A stretch of 64,000 nucleotides of DNA, from assembly GCA_009767595.1 (NCBI GenBank), contig VSDK01027706.1, positions 228,102 through 292,101 on the forward strand, written 5' to 3'. The stretch is from Symbiodinium kawagutii (lineage: Eukaryota; Sar; Dinophyceae; Suessiales; Symbiodiniaceae). The notes beneath the pieces were generated by a model. The model saw only the letters and a program-made list of their open reading frames with translations, was not told the origin of the DNA and did not search any database. Positions 1 through 11,140 of this stretch are shown here, in pieces. The position numbers were made by a program, and so were the translations under genes. Each line of letters starts with the position of its first letter. The first letter of the stretch is position 1.

Positions 1-286
1 CCATCAATTGATCGTTAGTTCACCATCCTCTGACCATTTCCACCCTTAAACCATCAATATTGCGCACGATTGTGGCATCGCCAGCATCGCAGGCTCATAA
101 AACCATCAATAAACCATGATTTCAACTATCAATGCACCTTATGAATCATATTTCACCCACATATATCCCAACCATTTCCCTCGCTTTCGCTCCAACCATG
201 TCCCTAGCTTCCACCCACCCTTAGCGGCCACCGCCATGCACGGTGGCTCCTCTCGTTCCACCGAAGGCCTGTCGTCCGGGCCCTAG
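1..286. other. Acceptor-side intron segment upstream of the first KEA exon
   Basis: This AT-rich stretch is built from CCATCA, AACCATCAAT and CACCAT words. No coding-like reading frame is visible until the GC rise near 225. It ends in a pyrimidine-containing ...ccctag acceptor at 285-286. I read it as the 3' end of an intron whose 5' part lies outside the window. Confidence 0.5.
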
Positions 287-367
287 GCCTTCGGTCTCTC
301 GGACACCTTGGGCGCCTTCGTGGGCGGCGTGTTGGTGGCGGAAACGGACTACCGCCATCAGATCGAG
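287..367 (+). CDS. Exon of KEA/KefB-type K+(Na+)/H+ antiporter (TM core, part 1)
   Basis: The exon translates from GCC at 287 as AFGLSDTLGAFVGGVLVAET and ends DYRHQIE. This is the hallmark segment of CPA2 monovalent cation:proton antiporters (KefB/KefC and plant or algal KEA): GlS..LGAFvaGvlLAE..yrhqIe. These proteins exchange K+ or Na+ for H+ across organelle or plasma membranes. The acceptor is ccctag|GCC. The exon ends after ATCGAG, so the intron would start with GC (gccagg). That choice is fixed by the next family residues, ADIAPFRG, which are found at 22,006. Upstream exons for the N-terminal helices are outside the window. Family assignment is strong; exact cation, cell location and N-terminus are unknown. 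Confidence 0.8.
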
Positions 368-3300
368 GCCAGGTTCGGCCGCCACCGTGGAGTGCCAGGG
401 CCTTCAGGTGACTGGAAATTTGTTCTCCGAAGTTCCATGAAGAAATTTCCATGAATCAAATCACGATTGAAACCATGAATCAATTTCCATGATTTATTCA
501 TGGTGGTTGAATACTACCACTTAAGATAGGTGAATAATGATGGTTTTACCTCCAAAAACTGGTTGGTTGGTTAATATTGGTCATATAATGTAATTGTGGT
601 TTCAGTCTGGAGCAAGCAACAACACCAATCACCCAGCACAAAAACCACTCCAACGTCAACAGCTGCTGTTGGGAAACTGTGAGGAAGTCATTTCCTTTCA
701 CCATCAGTTCCTTTCAACATCAGAACTTCCCTGTGGGTGTTTCTCAAAATAGAGGACCCCCCTAACTCATCCAAGATTGGCCAGTTATAGTGATAAACGT
801 AAGTATAAAGACTATAAACCATCCTTTCAGAACTTGACAAATGCCCATTTTTTGGCATCGGTTGGCCACAGCCACAGGGCCGTGACCTCCCCGTGCAAAG
901 CTTAGATCCTCAAGGCGCCAGAGGTCAGGGGTCACCAGTGGTGCTTAGGTTTTCGGGGACTGACCGCCGCGCCTGCACTGTGCGGCTCAAGTCCGGTGGG
1001 GGTGGTGGCCCAAGCGGCGACCAACGCGTGCGGCGATTCGTGCCGTGGCGATGTCCAAGTTTTGGAGTACAGAGGATCTCCAAGTTGAGTCTCCAAGGCA
1101 TTTTTGATCTAGTATAGATCCCAGGGTCCAAGAAATAAGGGATCTCCAACAAGCGAAAACAGAAGCCGACAACAGGGTTGGTCAAAGTTGGTCAAAGTTG
1201 GTCAAACACTCAATGTGTTTTTTTCCTCGAACCATTTGACATTGACTTTTGGAAAATGCGAAATGCATTTTGAGTTCACAGAATTTGGGGATGCTGACGT
1301 TGGGGGAAGCTCCCCGATGAAAACGCCATGAGAACCTTGGGTTCACGTCTCAGGTCATGATGCCCGAGCTACCTGGTGGCTCTGGTGGCTGGGCTACCGC
1401 CCCACAGGGTGCAACAATGACCGGGGCACAAACAGCAAGCGGATGCTGACTGCAGCATCAACGGTTTGTGAAGCTGACGCTTCTTTGGCGCCATGGCCAT
1501 ATCTGTTGATCAAATTGGTCGCCCACGATGACAGCATCTATCTTGTTCTTGCAAGCATAGTTACAACAACACCTTGTTAAATAATGGTTCCTTGCAACTG
1601 TAGTTGCTAGCAATACCTGAGTGAAAACCGGGGAATTTGGGTATCAACGTAGCGAGATGCTGGGAGAATGACTTCAACAGCCGGGAGGATCACCATGAGG
1701 ATCACCATATCAACTGGCGAATGTGAACAATTTCATTTTGCTGGGCGGAGCGATCTGCTAGTGGTGGTTGATCGCCTGTTAACAGCAAGAATCACCAAAA
1801 TCCATAGCCAACAGTTGTTGTAAGAGCTTTGAACTCGCGACCTTGTCACAGTTTCGCAATGATTAAACCATCGAACCATTGTCAACGGGTTATAGACACC
1901 TTAAGAATTGATGACCATGGATGGCCAGGGTGAGTTTGGATATAGTTTGGATATTGTCCAAAAGAAATGAAAGGACTTCACCCAAACAGTTTGCTCGTGA
2001 CAGGTCATCGCGATGTAAACAGTGGTAGGGGGTGCCCAGGCCATATCTTGTCTAGTGTTTCAAAGAATTATTCCCTTTCCTGGATGCTCACCTCACAAAA
2101 AAGAGGCAAGAATCACAGCTGCAATCTTCTCGCTGCCGTCCCCAGCCAAGCGGCACGGGGCAATCCCACCCTTTGGTGCCACACAGGTTGGTTGTCATGA
2201 GCATTGCATAAATAGCGTTAGTTCACCAGTGAAGCATCATGAACCGTCACTAGCAACAATCATGAGCAACGAAGGTTCGCAATCATAACCATCACAAGTT
2301 GATCAGTAAACACCGTTTGCTAGCAGCCGCTAACCATCAGCAGTCATGTTTTACGTCACAAAGCATCCACGATAAACATCAGTAGCAGTCATTCAGCATC
2401 ATTCAACATGCTGTGACTGAGAATTTGTTGGCTTTCAATCAGCCAACAACAGCAGCAATTTGGCGCTACAACTTGTTCACCACGAACGGGTTCCAACCGC
2501 CATCAGGCACAGTGGAAGAAAATGTACTCTCGGCATCATTCAACAGTCACCAAAAATGAACTGCCAATACCCATTATCAACCACCAGGAATCACTATTTT
2601 ACCTCAACTAATCATCACTTGACCATCACTTATCCACCACTGAATAGCCAATTGAGCCATCCTTTACTGGATCAATTGACTTTTCTTATCAACCATGACC
2701 ATTGACCAATCATCATTATTTCATCATATTTCATCATAATTTCATCATATTTCATCATTATTTCACCATTTCACTATTTCACCATTTGAACATCAATTCA
2801 TCATTTCACTATATTTCAACCATTTTCAACCATCATTTTGACTATCAATTGGCCACGATTGCACCACTGCACCGGTTCCGTTGGCGCCGTTGGCGCCATG
2901 CTGTGCCGCGTGCGGTGTCCTGCGGCTGTCGGTCGTCGCATTCCCTGGGGCCGCGGCGGTGCGCGATGGCTCACTGAAGCGAAGCCCAGTGGCTCGGCGA
3001 CAGATTTTCTCTGGCTGAACTTCTCTGGCTGAGTTGGATCAGCGCCATGTTAACTGAACTTGGTGGTAAGTCGTTGGTCAGCTCGAATGATCGTTGGTAG
3101 TTGCCGGATCGTTGGTTAAAAACGGTTGTTGGTAGTGGTTTGTCGTGGCTGGTGGCTGTTGGTGGCTGGTTGTTTTCCGGGGAAGGGCTCATAGGTGGTG
3201 ATACCTCGGTCTTGTCTCGTGGGTTTTGGGCCAGGTCTACCATGATAGGTTTTGCCATGGCTGATGATAGCTGGTGACTTGCTGTCCAACTGTTGCATGT

Positions 3301-4450
3301 GTTCCAGTCTTTGTGAATATTCCCGTGCGAACTTAGAGAAACAGAAGGAATCTCTAGCTTTTTGGAGTGGGATCTCCCCAAGTGAAGCAGCATCAAGGAT
3401 CCCAGACAGGTGCTGAGAATGAGCTATCAATCATTGCTGGTTGGCCATTGGGCCTTGAGGTCCGGCTATAGCAGTTCTTACTGGTTGGCAACATTCAACA
3501 TTGTTAGTTCTTCTCGGGCTGAAGGCCCGTACCCAAACATGTCGCCCAAGAGTTCTCAGTGGAAGAGCGAACCAGTAGTTATCGGTGGCCAGCCAATGGT
3601 TGGGGGAACAATGGTAATCTTGTGTTCGATTCACACCTTTTGCCAATGCTGATCGGTCTGGTCGCAGGAAGCATGGCAGTGCTGGCGGATACCCGACCTC
3701 AAGGTTTTGGAGCCACCCAGTGTAATTAGAAGGATAATGATTTAGACCCATAGCCAGCACATAGCCAGCATATTTTGTTTGCTAATCTTCTGCGACAAAT
3801 CGGCAGATGTCATTCCAGATCGAAGGGGTGAGTTTCTTTCTAGGGTTCTTCTGTTGCGCAAAGGTTGTTGCAAACGGAACCTCCGTTTTGCTTGCTCTAT
3901 GCATCTCTGTGCATTCGTTTTTTCTGCAACATTTTGCCAAAGATAGGTCTGTAACCGATTTCTTTCTGCATTCTGCATCTTGGTTTGCTGCTTCCAAAAC
4001 ATCGCCACACAGAACCCATGGAACCCCTGGGGCCATGCAACAGGTATCCACGACAGTCCGAAGGCCTGGGACGGAGGGGCGTGTTTTCCCGGTTTCAAGC
4101 GCAAGGGGTCCATGAAGATCGAGTGGTTATTAATAGTGCAAGGGCCCGCAGGGGTTAGGAAGCAGCTGGAGTGGTTAAACAACACCTATATAGTGGCTGG
4201 TTTGAAACATTTTTTATTTCCCAATATCTGGGACGGCTGATTGATTGACTCGTATTCTTGAGATGGCTTACCACAAACCAGACATCACTAGCTATGACCC
4301 GCGAAACCACTAGTAGTATACGTAGCAACAATCAGTTCACCAGCAGTTCAACCATCATCCACTTCACAACTAGTTGCCTTGTTAACCATTCTTCACTACA
4401 AGCCTTTTCGCATGGGCTGCATGTGAACTGCCGCCCCCAACTGCGCACAG
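368..4450. other. Long intron/intergenic DNA with two unassigned GC islands
   Basis: The DNA is mostly AT-rich with CCATCA/TGATGG words. It includes a decameric TTTCATCATA run at about 2,720-2,835 and an 11-bp triplication (GTTGGTCAAA type) at 1,179-1,207. GC-rich islands at about 870-1,075 and 2,855-2,995 have several open frames. I could not choose a frame or recognise a product, so they are not called as exons. Confidence 0.5.
739..835 (+). repeat. Partial copy of the 100-bp foldback element family
   Basis: It begins GTTTCTCAAAATAGAGGACC, the left arm of the family seen intact at 29,640-29,736. The interior has the characteristic (gact)ATAAA tract. The right arm (CCCCTATGGCTTGAGAAAC) is not recognisable, so this looks like a decayed or half copy. 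Confidence 0.45.
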
Positions 4451-4562
4451 GAGATGAGGCCAGGGGACTTCGTGCAGATGTCCACAGTGATCCGCAACTG
4501 GTGGGCCTTCCCCCCGGTGGGCTTCAATGCCATCCTGGACGCCGATGGTGCCATGGGGTCAG
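4451..4562 (+). CDS. Exon of unidentified protein (RPGDFVQM... island)
   Basis: The exon starts after a clean gcgcacag acceptor and is open in phase 0. It reads EMRPGDFVQMSTVIRNWWAF and continues PPVGFNAILDADGAMGSG. It ends at a GTGCGT donor in phase 1. GC content is much higher than on both sides, and the amino-acid composition is that of an ordinary globular protein. I do not recognise the family. It is the first of a series of plus-strand exon-like islands inside the 21.6 kb interval that separates two KEA exons. The following island at 6,243 has the matching phase, which would give ...GSG GAVPSATPVDF. Confidence 0.6.
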
Positions 4563-4971
4563 GTGCGTTTTCGCTGGGCTCCCTGGAGATCTACAAGAAA
4601 AAGGAAGCATGTAGATCTTTCATGTTACTTTATACATCTTTATGCGAGAATCATTGATAACCAATCTGGAGGTGATTGACCATTCATTTGATGTTCGTTG
4701 CGTAGCCTGAGGAATCGCAGATGGGTCATATTTAATATAACATTTTGTTTCAATCCGCGGGTATTTGCTGAGGCATGATCAGCTGGTCATGAAAATTGTC
4801 CTTTCACGTGAGATGAAACTGGGACTGTCAATATCTCTATTGGCAAAGTCTCTATTGGCATTTGTGCTACCAAAAATCATTATTAATTACTAACCATTAG
4901 ATCCATCCATAGAGAGGTGATACCAAAATTCTTGGAAACTAACCTGAAGGCGGAAAATCCGGCAAACACAG

Positions 4972-5091
4972 ATGGGTTTACCTACCAAAATGGTGATATG
5001 GTCCTGGTTATCTTTCAGTCTATGACATATGGTATGCAAAGTTTCCCATGATGTACGTCCCAGTTTTCTACACATGTGGTAGGTAAACCAT
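4972..5091. repeat. Foldback element, GTTTACCTACCA arms
   Basis: The left arm ATGGGTTTACCTACCA (4,972-4,987) is nearly the reverse complement of TGGTAGGTAAACCATGGG (5,077 onward), about 90 bp apart. A related TACC/GGTA foldback occurs at 31,893-32,001. This suggests a small non-autonomous element family. Confidence 0.5.
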
Positions 5092-5519
5092 GGGATCGTT
5101 TCCCATGTGTCTTTTCTATCGTGGATTAGCTGGTATCCCCATGCCCGCCAAGAAAGGAGCTACCGGTGCACAAGTTCGAAGTGCTGCATGCAGATGAGGA
5201 GTCCCGCTGAGAGCCGTCCGAGGCAAACAGCTGATCTAATTGGATCTTATTTGGTTTTTGACGGGGATATGGGATTTAATCACCACCAAAAATATGACTT
5301 CAATTGCATGACAGCTGGCACCATGGCATCAAGTGGCTATGTATGGTCGCCATGACCGTTCGTAACCCACCACGAGCCATTTGACTAAGCATCATTGACC
5401 ACCAGGTCCCATCGGTTTTTTGACTTGGGCACAGCATTGCTGTTGCTGCGATGTCAAGGATAAACCCTTGGGCACGGTGGTGGTGCCCAACAGCAGCTTG
5501 ACCTATGGCTGTCAGTCGT

Positions 5520-5700
5520 ATTGCTGCTGTTGATGTTGCTGCTGTTGTTGATGTTGATGTTGATGTTGATGTTGATGTTGATGTTGATGTTGATGTTGCT
5601 CTTGCTGTTGCTGTTGTTGTTGTTGTTGTTGTTGTTGTTGTCTTTGTTGTTTTTGTTGTTGTTGTTGTTGCTGTTGGTGGTGGTGGTTGCTGGTTGTTGT
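5520..5700. repeat. TTGATG hexamer and TTG triplet microsatellite
   Basis: A (TTGATG)n run passes into (TTG)n and then (GGT)n-like sequence. The open frames across it (poly-Leu/Val/Asp on plus, poly-Thr/Ser on minus) are by-products of the repeat and not genes. Confidence 0.9.
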
Positions 5701-5895
5701 TATTCAGGTTTTTTACATATCTAAAAAACTTGCTGTTAATGTTGTTGTTGCTGCCGATGGCTTTCCACCATCCACTTTCCGTGTTCAGCCAGAATTCCTT
5801 CTTGTTGGCAGATCCTGGCTCCGCTGTGCTGCCCTCCTGTGCTGAAGAAAACAACGTTTTTCGCATGACGTTGCATTCTGGGCGTTTGAGCCGGT

Positions 5896-5935
5896 AGAAT
5901 ATAGATATATATATATATATATACGATATATAGTC
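5896..5935. repeat. AT dinucleotide tract
   Basis: A run of (AT)n about 25 bp long flanked by related ATATAG sequence. Similar short AT runs occur at about 30,959, 52,196 and 61,808. Confidence 0.8.
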
Positions 5936-6242
5936 AGGTTGTGTTAGATTATATACTGTATATAGAATTACCATGACTGACACTCTGGTTGGTCACTATT
6001 ACGTACTGCAAAAACCCATCTTTGTTCACCATTCACATCACCATTCACAAGCGGTACTCGAGCTTGAAGAATCAAAACAAATCAAAAAACTGAACAGGAA
6101 CAAATTAATTCGGAGTATTGCCAGTTATTCATGCGTTTAGGGAGCCTGGTGGTCGGAAGGAAGTGATTTAGGGGCAGGGGTATACCTTTGGTGCGTTCGC
6201 CACATCCTGGCACCTCCGAGGCATCTTCGGCTTGCCCATCAG

Positions 6243-6281
6243 GTGGGGCCGTGCCCTCGGCGACCCCGGTGGACTTTAGCC
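6243..6281 (+). CDS. Possible short exon (linker-like)
   Basis: The island follows a cccatcag acceptor. In the phase left by the 4,451-4,562 exon it reads GAVPSATPVDFSQ, which would suit a Pro/Ala/Ser linker. An alternative frame across the same island (FATSWHLRGIFGLPIRWGRA, from 6,191) is also open, so the frame is uncertain. The donor is not obvious; a GT at CCCG|GTGGAC or a GA would both work. Confidence 0.25.
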
Positions 6282-6299
6282 AAAGTCAACCAAGAGATA

Positions 6300-6385
6300 T
6301 TTGAGAATGATGGATGCAGCAATGATGCAGCAATGATGCAGCAATGGATGCATATGGATGGATGCATATGGATGCATGATTGCTG
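6300..6385 (+). repeat. Short minisatellite (ATGCAGCA / GGATGCATAT)
   Basis: Three consecutive ATGATGCAGCA-type units are followed by three GGATGCATAT-type units. No coding interpretation is made. Confidence 0.6.
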
Positions 6386-6914
6386 GTGCTACTCATGCTC
6401 AACGGTCACTTCTACACAGTCAACAATGGTTGAATCCACAGTAATGTTTCAATACAGTTGGGAATGGTTGATCGCGTTTGAGCACCCTGCTGCATCTCTC
6501 AAATATGGGATGCACTCACAAATGAGCTACAAGAAAGTATATGCACAATAAAACGTTGACCCACAGATTTAGGGCTTAACTACGGTTCATTAACTATGGT
6601 TAATCATAGGGGAAACCATGTGTACCAACTTGAACACCAATCATCACGGGTCCTGGGCTTGATCCGTTACCCAAGTTGCTGACAGGTGATGAGGAAGTCC
6701 TTCTCTCGGGAAGATGGGCGGCAATGCTGTGAATGGTTTCATGGTTGGGAATGATCATTTTTCATGGTCAACAGTTGTTGATGACGGTTGATACTCATCA
6801 ATTCATGATGGTGAATCACTGTCGAAACTCATGCTTAAGGATAGCCAAGAATTGCCAATGATGGCTATACTGACATTGGTTGGGTTTGTGTCTGGGGCTC
6901 AAAAAGTCTGCCAG

Positions 6915-7040
6915 GAAGGACATCGTCTTCAAGTCTTACGTGTATCACCGCCGCAAGCTCGCTGGCTACTGCGAATCTTGGGCGCAATATTGGGGCGAAC
7001 GCCACCACGTGGGCCCGTGGGGTGGCGACCCGAGATGCTC
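6915..7040 (+). CDS. Exon of unidentified protein (KDIVFKSYVYH... island)
   Basis: After acceptor ctgccag the frame reads KDIVFKSYVYHRRKLAGYCE, then SWAQYWGERHHVGPWGGDP. Aromatic, His and basic residues are well mixed as in a real protein, and GC content is high against the flanks. The exon starts with one base completing a codon. The donor is ambiguous: GC, GT or GA dinucleotides all lie near 7,020-7,045. No family recognised. It could belong to the same unknown gene as the 4,451 and 7,285 islands. Confidence 0.6.
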
Positions 7041-7284
7041 GCTGAATGAACTTGAACTGAACTTTAACTTCACATTGTTTGCTTTTTGTTTGGACCTTCA
7101 GCTAAAATCAACAAACAAGATCAAACAAGCATTTATGATCAACAAGATGTTGTTGATATGTTGGTGCTTGCCTTTGAACTTTCTGAGATTCTCATTGACT
7201 GGTACCGTCAAAGCGCTGGTTTTGACCGCAGACTGGTTTAGACATGCGTGGCGTCGACCTGGCTGACACGCTTTTTTTTCCAAG

Positions 7285-7385
7285 GGTACGATGACCTTCT
7301 ACAAATGGGAATGGCCGGGATCCAACAAGAAGTTCCGCAACCTGGCTGGCATTGGGGTTGTGGTGACTGGCCAGCTAGACAGCCT
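7285..7385 (+). CDS. Exon of unidentified protein (GTMTFYKWEWPG... island)
   Basis: The acceptor tttttttccaag has a strong pyrimidine tract and the donor is GTGAGG, making this one of the best-defined exons in the window. It reads GTMTFYKWEWPGSNKKFRNL and continues AGIGVVVTGQLDS, ending in phase 2. No family is recognised. It lies 245 bp downstream of the 6,915 island on the same strand, consistent with one transcript. Confidence 0.65.
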
Positions 7386-7486
7386 GTGAGGGGTACTGTT
7401 GCCAAGCAGTTAGAAACGGTGTAATGATAAAGTTACTGACCAGTTCAATTCATTTGAGGAAAATCAATAAACATCATCCCTCATCA

Positions 7487-7610
7487 TCACTCATCGTCAC
7501 TCATGGTCACTCATGGTCACTCATGGTCACTCATGGTCACTCATCGTCACTCATCGTCACTCATCGTCACTCATCGTCACTCATCATCACTCATCATCTC
7601 TCATCATCAC

Positions 7611-7668
<58 letters not shown>

Positions 7669-7681
7669 TTTTCATCATCAC

Positions 7682-7759
<78 letters not shown>

Positions 7760-7760
7760 C
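7487..7760. repeat. TCACTCATGG decamer array grading into (ATC)n
   Basis: Tandem CATGGTCACT/CATCGTCACT/CATCATCACT decamers pass into two long (ATC)n runs separated by TTTTTCATCATCACTC. All three forward frames stay open (His, Ser or Ile runs) purely because of the repeat. The decamer probably arose from the trinucleotide or the reverse. Confidence 0.9.
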
Positions 7761-8101
7761 TTGTGTCTTGGTATTTGTCCCCTTTAGACTAGCGGACCAT
7801 CCAACAATGACAGTGATTAATGATGGTGAAACAGAAACAAACAAGCCCAGTCAGTAGGTTCAATCCCCCAACCAACAATTTCCACAGTTCGTTATGTCCC
7901 CAACCACCACTTTGTGATCCATGACCAAGATGTGAGTTCATGTACCATGAACTTTATCAGGTCCAAATCAATGAGTCAATATTAATCAATATCAACCTCA
8001 AGATATCAATCTCACCATTCTCAAGATCAATCTCACCATCAATCTCAATATTCATCAAGGTAATCACCATTAATCTCACCATTAATCTCACCCTTTCGCA
8101 G

Positions 8102-8220
8102 CGCCAGGCAGCCAGAAGAAGAGCGGCAAGGGTCGCATGGGGCGCCGCAAGGCGCCTGGCCGCTGGGAAGGCACCCACTGCCATGCGCTGCGGCCACGCA
8201 CCTGGGTCGAGGGTGGCGCC
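8102..8220 (+). CDS. Exon of unidentified basic protein
   Basis: The acceptor is ctcaccctttcgcag, preceded by a textbook CCATTAATCTCACC acceptor-side tract. One frame reads PGSQKKSGKGRMGRRKAPGR and continues WEGTHCHALRPRTWVEGGA. A second frame is also open (Ala/Arg-rich) but looks less natural. The donor is likely GCCG|GTGTCG. The N-terminal half is strongly basic, as in a nucleic-acid-binding tail or a linker. No family recognised. Confidence 0.5.
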
Positions 8221-8415
8221 GGTGTCGCGTGGTCCATCGATGCGGTGAAAAGGTGGAGAGATGTGAAAAATCCTGGTTTTCTACGACATTTTGCTGCATT
8301 TTTGAGGTGAGATGATTGATGTTTGGGATCCACAGCTGGTTTTAAATGATGGGGGTACAACAGTCCAGAAATTCATAGCAAATATACCATGAACAAAATT
8401 TTGATGTTTTGCCAG

Positions 8416-8473
8416 GGGCCGACCATCAACCCCTTCATCGTTCGCTACGGGATTTCTTCGTTCGCATCAGCTG
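8416..8473 (+). CDS. Short exon with canonical splice sites
   Basis: It is bounded by tttgccag and GTGAGC. In phase 0 it reads GPTINPFIVRYGISSFASAG. In the phase left by the 7,285-7,385 exon it would instead read GRPSTPSSFATGFLRSHQLV. Splice sites are good, but the reading frame is unresolved. Confidence 0.45.
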
Positions 8474-8568
8474 GTGAGCAGCACGTGCTGTGCGAGTTGC
8501 TAAGGCGATTGGGGCAAGACCAAAGTCAACGTGCGGGTGATTTGGCAAGCGCCCCTTGGAGCGATGCG

Positions 8569-8600
8569 AAGGGAGACCGAAGGGAGACCGAAGGGAGCTT
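8569..8600 (+). repeat. Tandem GAAGGGAGACC repeat
   Basis: Three near-identical 11-bp units lie at the edge of a moderately GC-rich island (8,480-8,610). That island has no clear frame. Confidence 0.6.
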
Positions 8601-9097
8601 GACGGCACGGGGTTTGTGGTTGTGCATTGATGATGATCTATCAAGCTTGATGATGGTTGCATCTCGCTCTATCAACGGTGGCTAGTGCATCACAGGTCAT
8701 CATCGCTGTTGGTGAACAATGGTTTGATGAAAGAATCATCGGTAATCTTCCAACAAGGCATTGGTCACAGGAACGACATATTCGTAGTTGCCTGATGGAT
8801 ACTGTTTGGCAGTCAACTGTCACGATTGATCTTTTGAATTCTTGATGCTGAATGCTTCAATGGTTGATACCTAATTTGTGCTGGAATGCCGGTTCGGTGT
8901 GGTGGATGCATCAGTGCTTGATGATGGTTGACTACAAGCGGTACCTGAGGAAACAAGGCCCTGATTTGACCGAACAATGCCACAACATGCCACAACATGC
9001 CACAACAATCATCTCAATATATCTCAATCCCCGGTCTTTTTTCCACTAGGGCTTGATTTCCTCCAGGGGGTTGAGATGGTTGTGGATTTTGTTGCAG

Positions 9098-9190
9098 CAG
9101 AAGCATCTGCAGCTTCGTTCGCCTCGAAGGCGCTGAAAGCGCCGAAGGGCTCGGGGGATCGAGTCGATCAACCGCCACCAAGCTTGACCG
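9098..9190 (+). CDS. Candidate exon, Ala/Lys-rich
   Basis: It follows the acceptor ttttgttgcag and reads EASAASFASKALKAPKGSGD, then RVDQPPPS. The composition suggests an alanine/lysine/proline linker. Donor not identified. It is followed by donor-side TGATGATT words. Moderate support only. Confidence 0.4.
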
Positions 9191-9811
9191 CGCTTGATGA
9201 TTATTCATGATCATTAATAGATATTAATAGCCATCTACAAATTATAATAGCCATCTACAAATTATTTTACTAAACATTTACAAATGACCATCAAACAACC
9301 ATGAATTGTTCATGATTCATTACCATTGAGAACCATTTGCAAATTAACTGATAAACCATTACTCAAGCATGAACTAGCCATTCATGAACCATTATCAATC
9401 ATGATCTCCTTTGCCTTTGCCTCATCGATTTGCCATCACCAGCTTTTTAACTCACTGGAGCTTCAATGATTTCCCATCACCAGCTAATCATGATTTCCTT
9501 ACCTCAACCGTCAGTGGAGCACTGATAAAGAAGTACAGTAGGTAAGCTGGAATTAGCAAATGGGAAGGTGGGTGCTTCAGAGCTGCAGGCTAAAGACCAT
9601 GCTGTCAGTGAAGTTTGTTCAAAACTCCATCACCGTGGTAGAGCCTTGGATGGCAGGTGTCGTTGCTGGTGTACCGTGGGAGTTGGACCGAACACGATTC
9701 AGCTGACAGTGCTTAATGATGGTGATATTGGTGACAATGGCGGATAATGATAAACCCGATTCATCATCTACTTGCTGGTTGGATTGACATATTTTTTTAT
9801 TTTCCTTCTAG

Positions 9812-9925
9812 GGACTTTGGGATGGGTGGTTGGTTCACTTGCACATATGTTTGGGATGATGCAACCCCCAACCAGCTTCATGATCGGTTTCCACCAGTCG
9901 ATCCATGTTGGTTACGGGATTGCTC
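9812..9925 (+). CDS. 114-bp exon with canonical GT-AG sites, two open frames
   Basis: The acceptor tttccttctag and donor GTAAGC are both strong, and 114 bp is a whole number of codons. Two of three frames are open. One reads DFGMGGWFTCTYVWDDATPN followed by QLHDRFPPVDPCWLRDC. The other reads TLGWVVGSLAHMFGMMQPPT followed by SFMIGFHQSIHVGYGIA. The first fits the phase of the 7,285 exon, while the second looks membrane-like. I cannot decide between them. Confidence 0.55.
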
Positions 9926-10015
9926 GTAAGCAGATTGGGCCCAGACAAGATTGCTCAACTGTCCAGGTGTAGGGAAATCTGCGATGAGCCCGGGACATGT
10001 GATTTAAATTTTGGG

Positions 10016-10110
10016 GTTTCTTAAGCCATAGGGGACCCCCAAAATGGTCGGTTTATTACTATAGATGGTGATAGTGCATGATTTGGGGGCATCCCTATTT
10101 TCAGAAGCAC
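10016..10110 (+). repeat. 100-bp foldback element, copy 1
   Basis: The left arm GTTTCTTAAGCCATAGGGGA and the decayed right arm (GGGGGCATCCCTATTTTCAG) flank a centre with ACTATAGATGG. It has the same organisation as the copies at 15,630, 19,545, 29,640, 60,506 and 60,715. Confidence 0.65.
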
Positions 10111-10391
10111 CCATTTGGGGAGAACACCATCGATTTAGGCAAAGCAAGAATGCTGTGCCTAAGACGTGCTAGTGGAAGGGAGAGGCAACATATTGGGAGA
10201 TCACAACACATAACAAGCAACCAACGATAGCCAAGAACTAGTCAGAAATGGATTTGTGAAAGGACCGTGAACCAGTGTGCTGGTTACATCTATTGCAAAC
10301 CCGGCCCTCTCTACATCATGCCACGAACACTTTGGGAAGCGCTAGGCTCATACGTCTGCCCTAAGCGACCGTTCAGTGGCGTTCTTCCAAG

Positions 10392-10592
10392 CACCACTTG
10401 TTTGCTGCTCCCAAGGATTCCTTCAACCTCCAATCGCACAAGACCAAGCACCTGGTGCACCATTTGCGTCGATTGCTGGGGCGAAGATGTCATAGCGCCA
10501 TGCTGGTGCACGAGGGGAACCTGGACATCAACGACAACTGCCGCCCCTCGGACCGAGTTGGTGTCAAGATGACCTGGGCGCCGGGGAATGAT
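10392..10592 (+). CDS. 201-bp exon of unidentified protein (HHLFAAPKDSF...)
   Basis: This is the longest confident exon of the unknown set, with acceptor cttccaag, donor GTGTGG, phase 0 at both ends and 67 codons. It begins HHLFAAPKDSFNLQSHKTKH, continues LVHHLRRLLGRRCHSAMLVH and ends EGNLDINDNCRPSDRVGVK plus MTWAPGND. The middle is basic and His-rich and could be helical; the end is polar. I do not recognise a family. GC content falls sharply at both edges. Frame and boundaries are well supported. Confidence 0.65.
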
Positions 10593-10772
10593 GTGTGGCC
10601 ACAAGTTGGCACAAGTTCTCCTTCAAATTCTTGGAGAATCACGAGCTTCTTGAACACAAGCGTGTAAACACGAGTTTAACAAGTTTGGTTAACATTTGCT
10701 TCAGAGCTGTGATATTTTAAACGCAAATGCCTTTTCTGTGTAGAAGCTTTCGGTGCTTTATGATCGAAGGAG

Positions 10773-10885
10773 TTGTCAGAAGAGGAAGACAGCAAGAAAG
10801 ACGATGACAAAGAAGACCAGAAAGGAAAGAGGAGGATAGCAAGAGAAGGAAAGAGAAGGAAAGAGAAGGAAAGACAAGATGATAT
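10773..10885 (+). repeat. Purine-rich (GAAAGGAAAGA) tract
   Basis: About 100 bp of almost pure A/G on the plus strand with GAAAG/AGAAGG units. The frame EEEDSKKDDDKEDQKGKRR is open across it, so a charged exon is possible, but the repetitive composition argues for a simple polypurine tract. Confidence 0.6.
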
Positions 10886-11140
10886 GATAGGAAGAACTCA
10901 AACAATTCCAAGTCAAAGGAGACAGCGACATGACACGCACCAACGAACGACATCAATCATTTGTTTTCGAGCCAGCAAGCATCATTTCTCGATCATTCGA
11001 CGTGTATCACCATCATAAACGAAGATGATGGTTGAACTCCCCTGTCCATCATTGACCATCATTAGCCATCAACGAATCATCAGCCATCATTGAAACATCA
11101 TCATTAACGCTACCATGAGGTCACCAGGACTCACTTGCAG

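Larger units (their letters stand above)
4563..6242. other. Intron-like DNA with foldback and microsatellite
   Basis: No convincing exon is seen here. It contains the GTTTACCTACCA foldback, a TTG/TTGATG microsatellite and an AT tract, each listed separately. A short GC rise near 5,160-5,225 has no clear frame. Confidence 0.45.

Noticed and set aside
5300..5983. 227-codon minus ORF with Thr/Ser/Ala runs and 130-codon plus ORF
   Set aside because: The core is a (TTG)n/(TTGATG)n microsatellite; the flanks have no protein-like conservation pattern.
7424..7857. Poly-His, poly-Ser and poly-Ile ORFs
   Set aside because: All three frames of an (ATC)n microsatellite are open; no evidence of coding.
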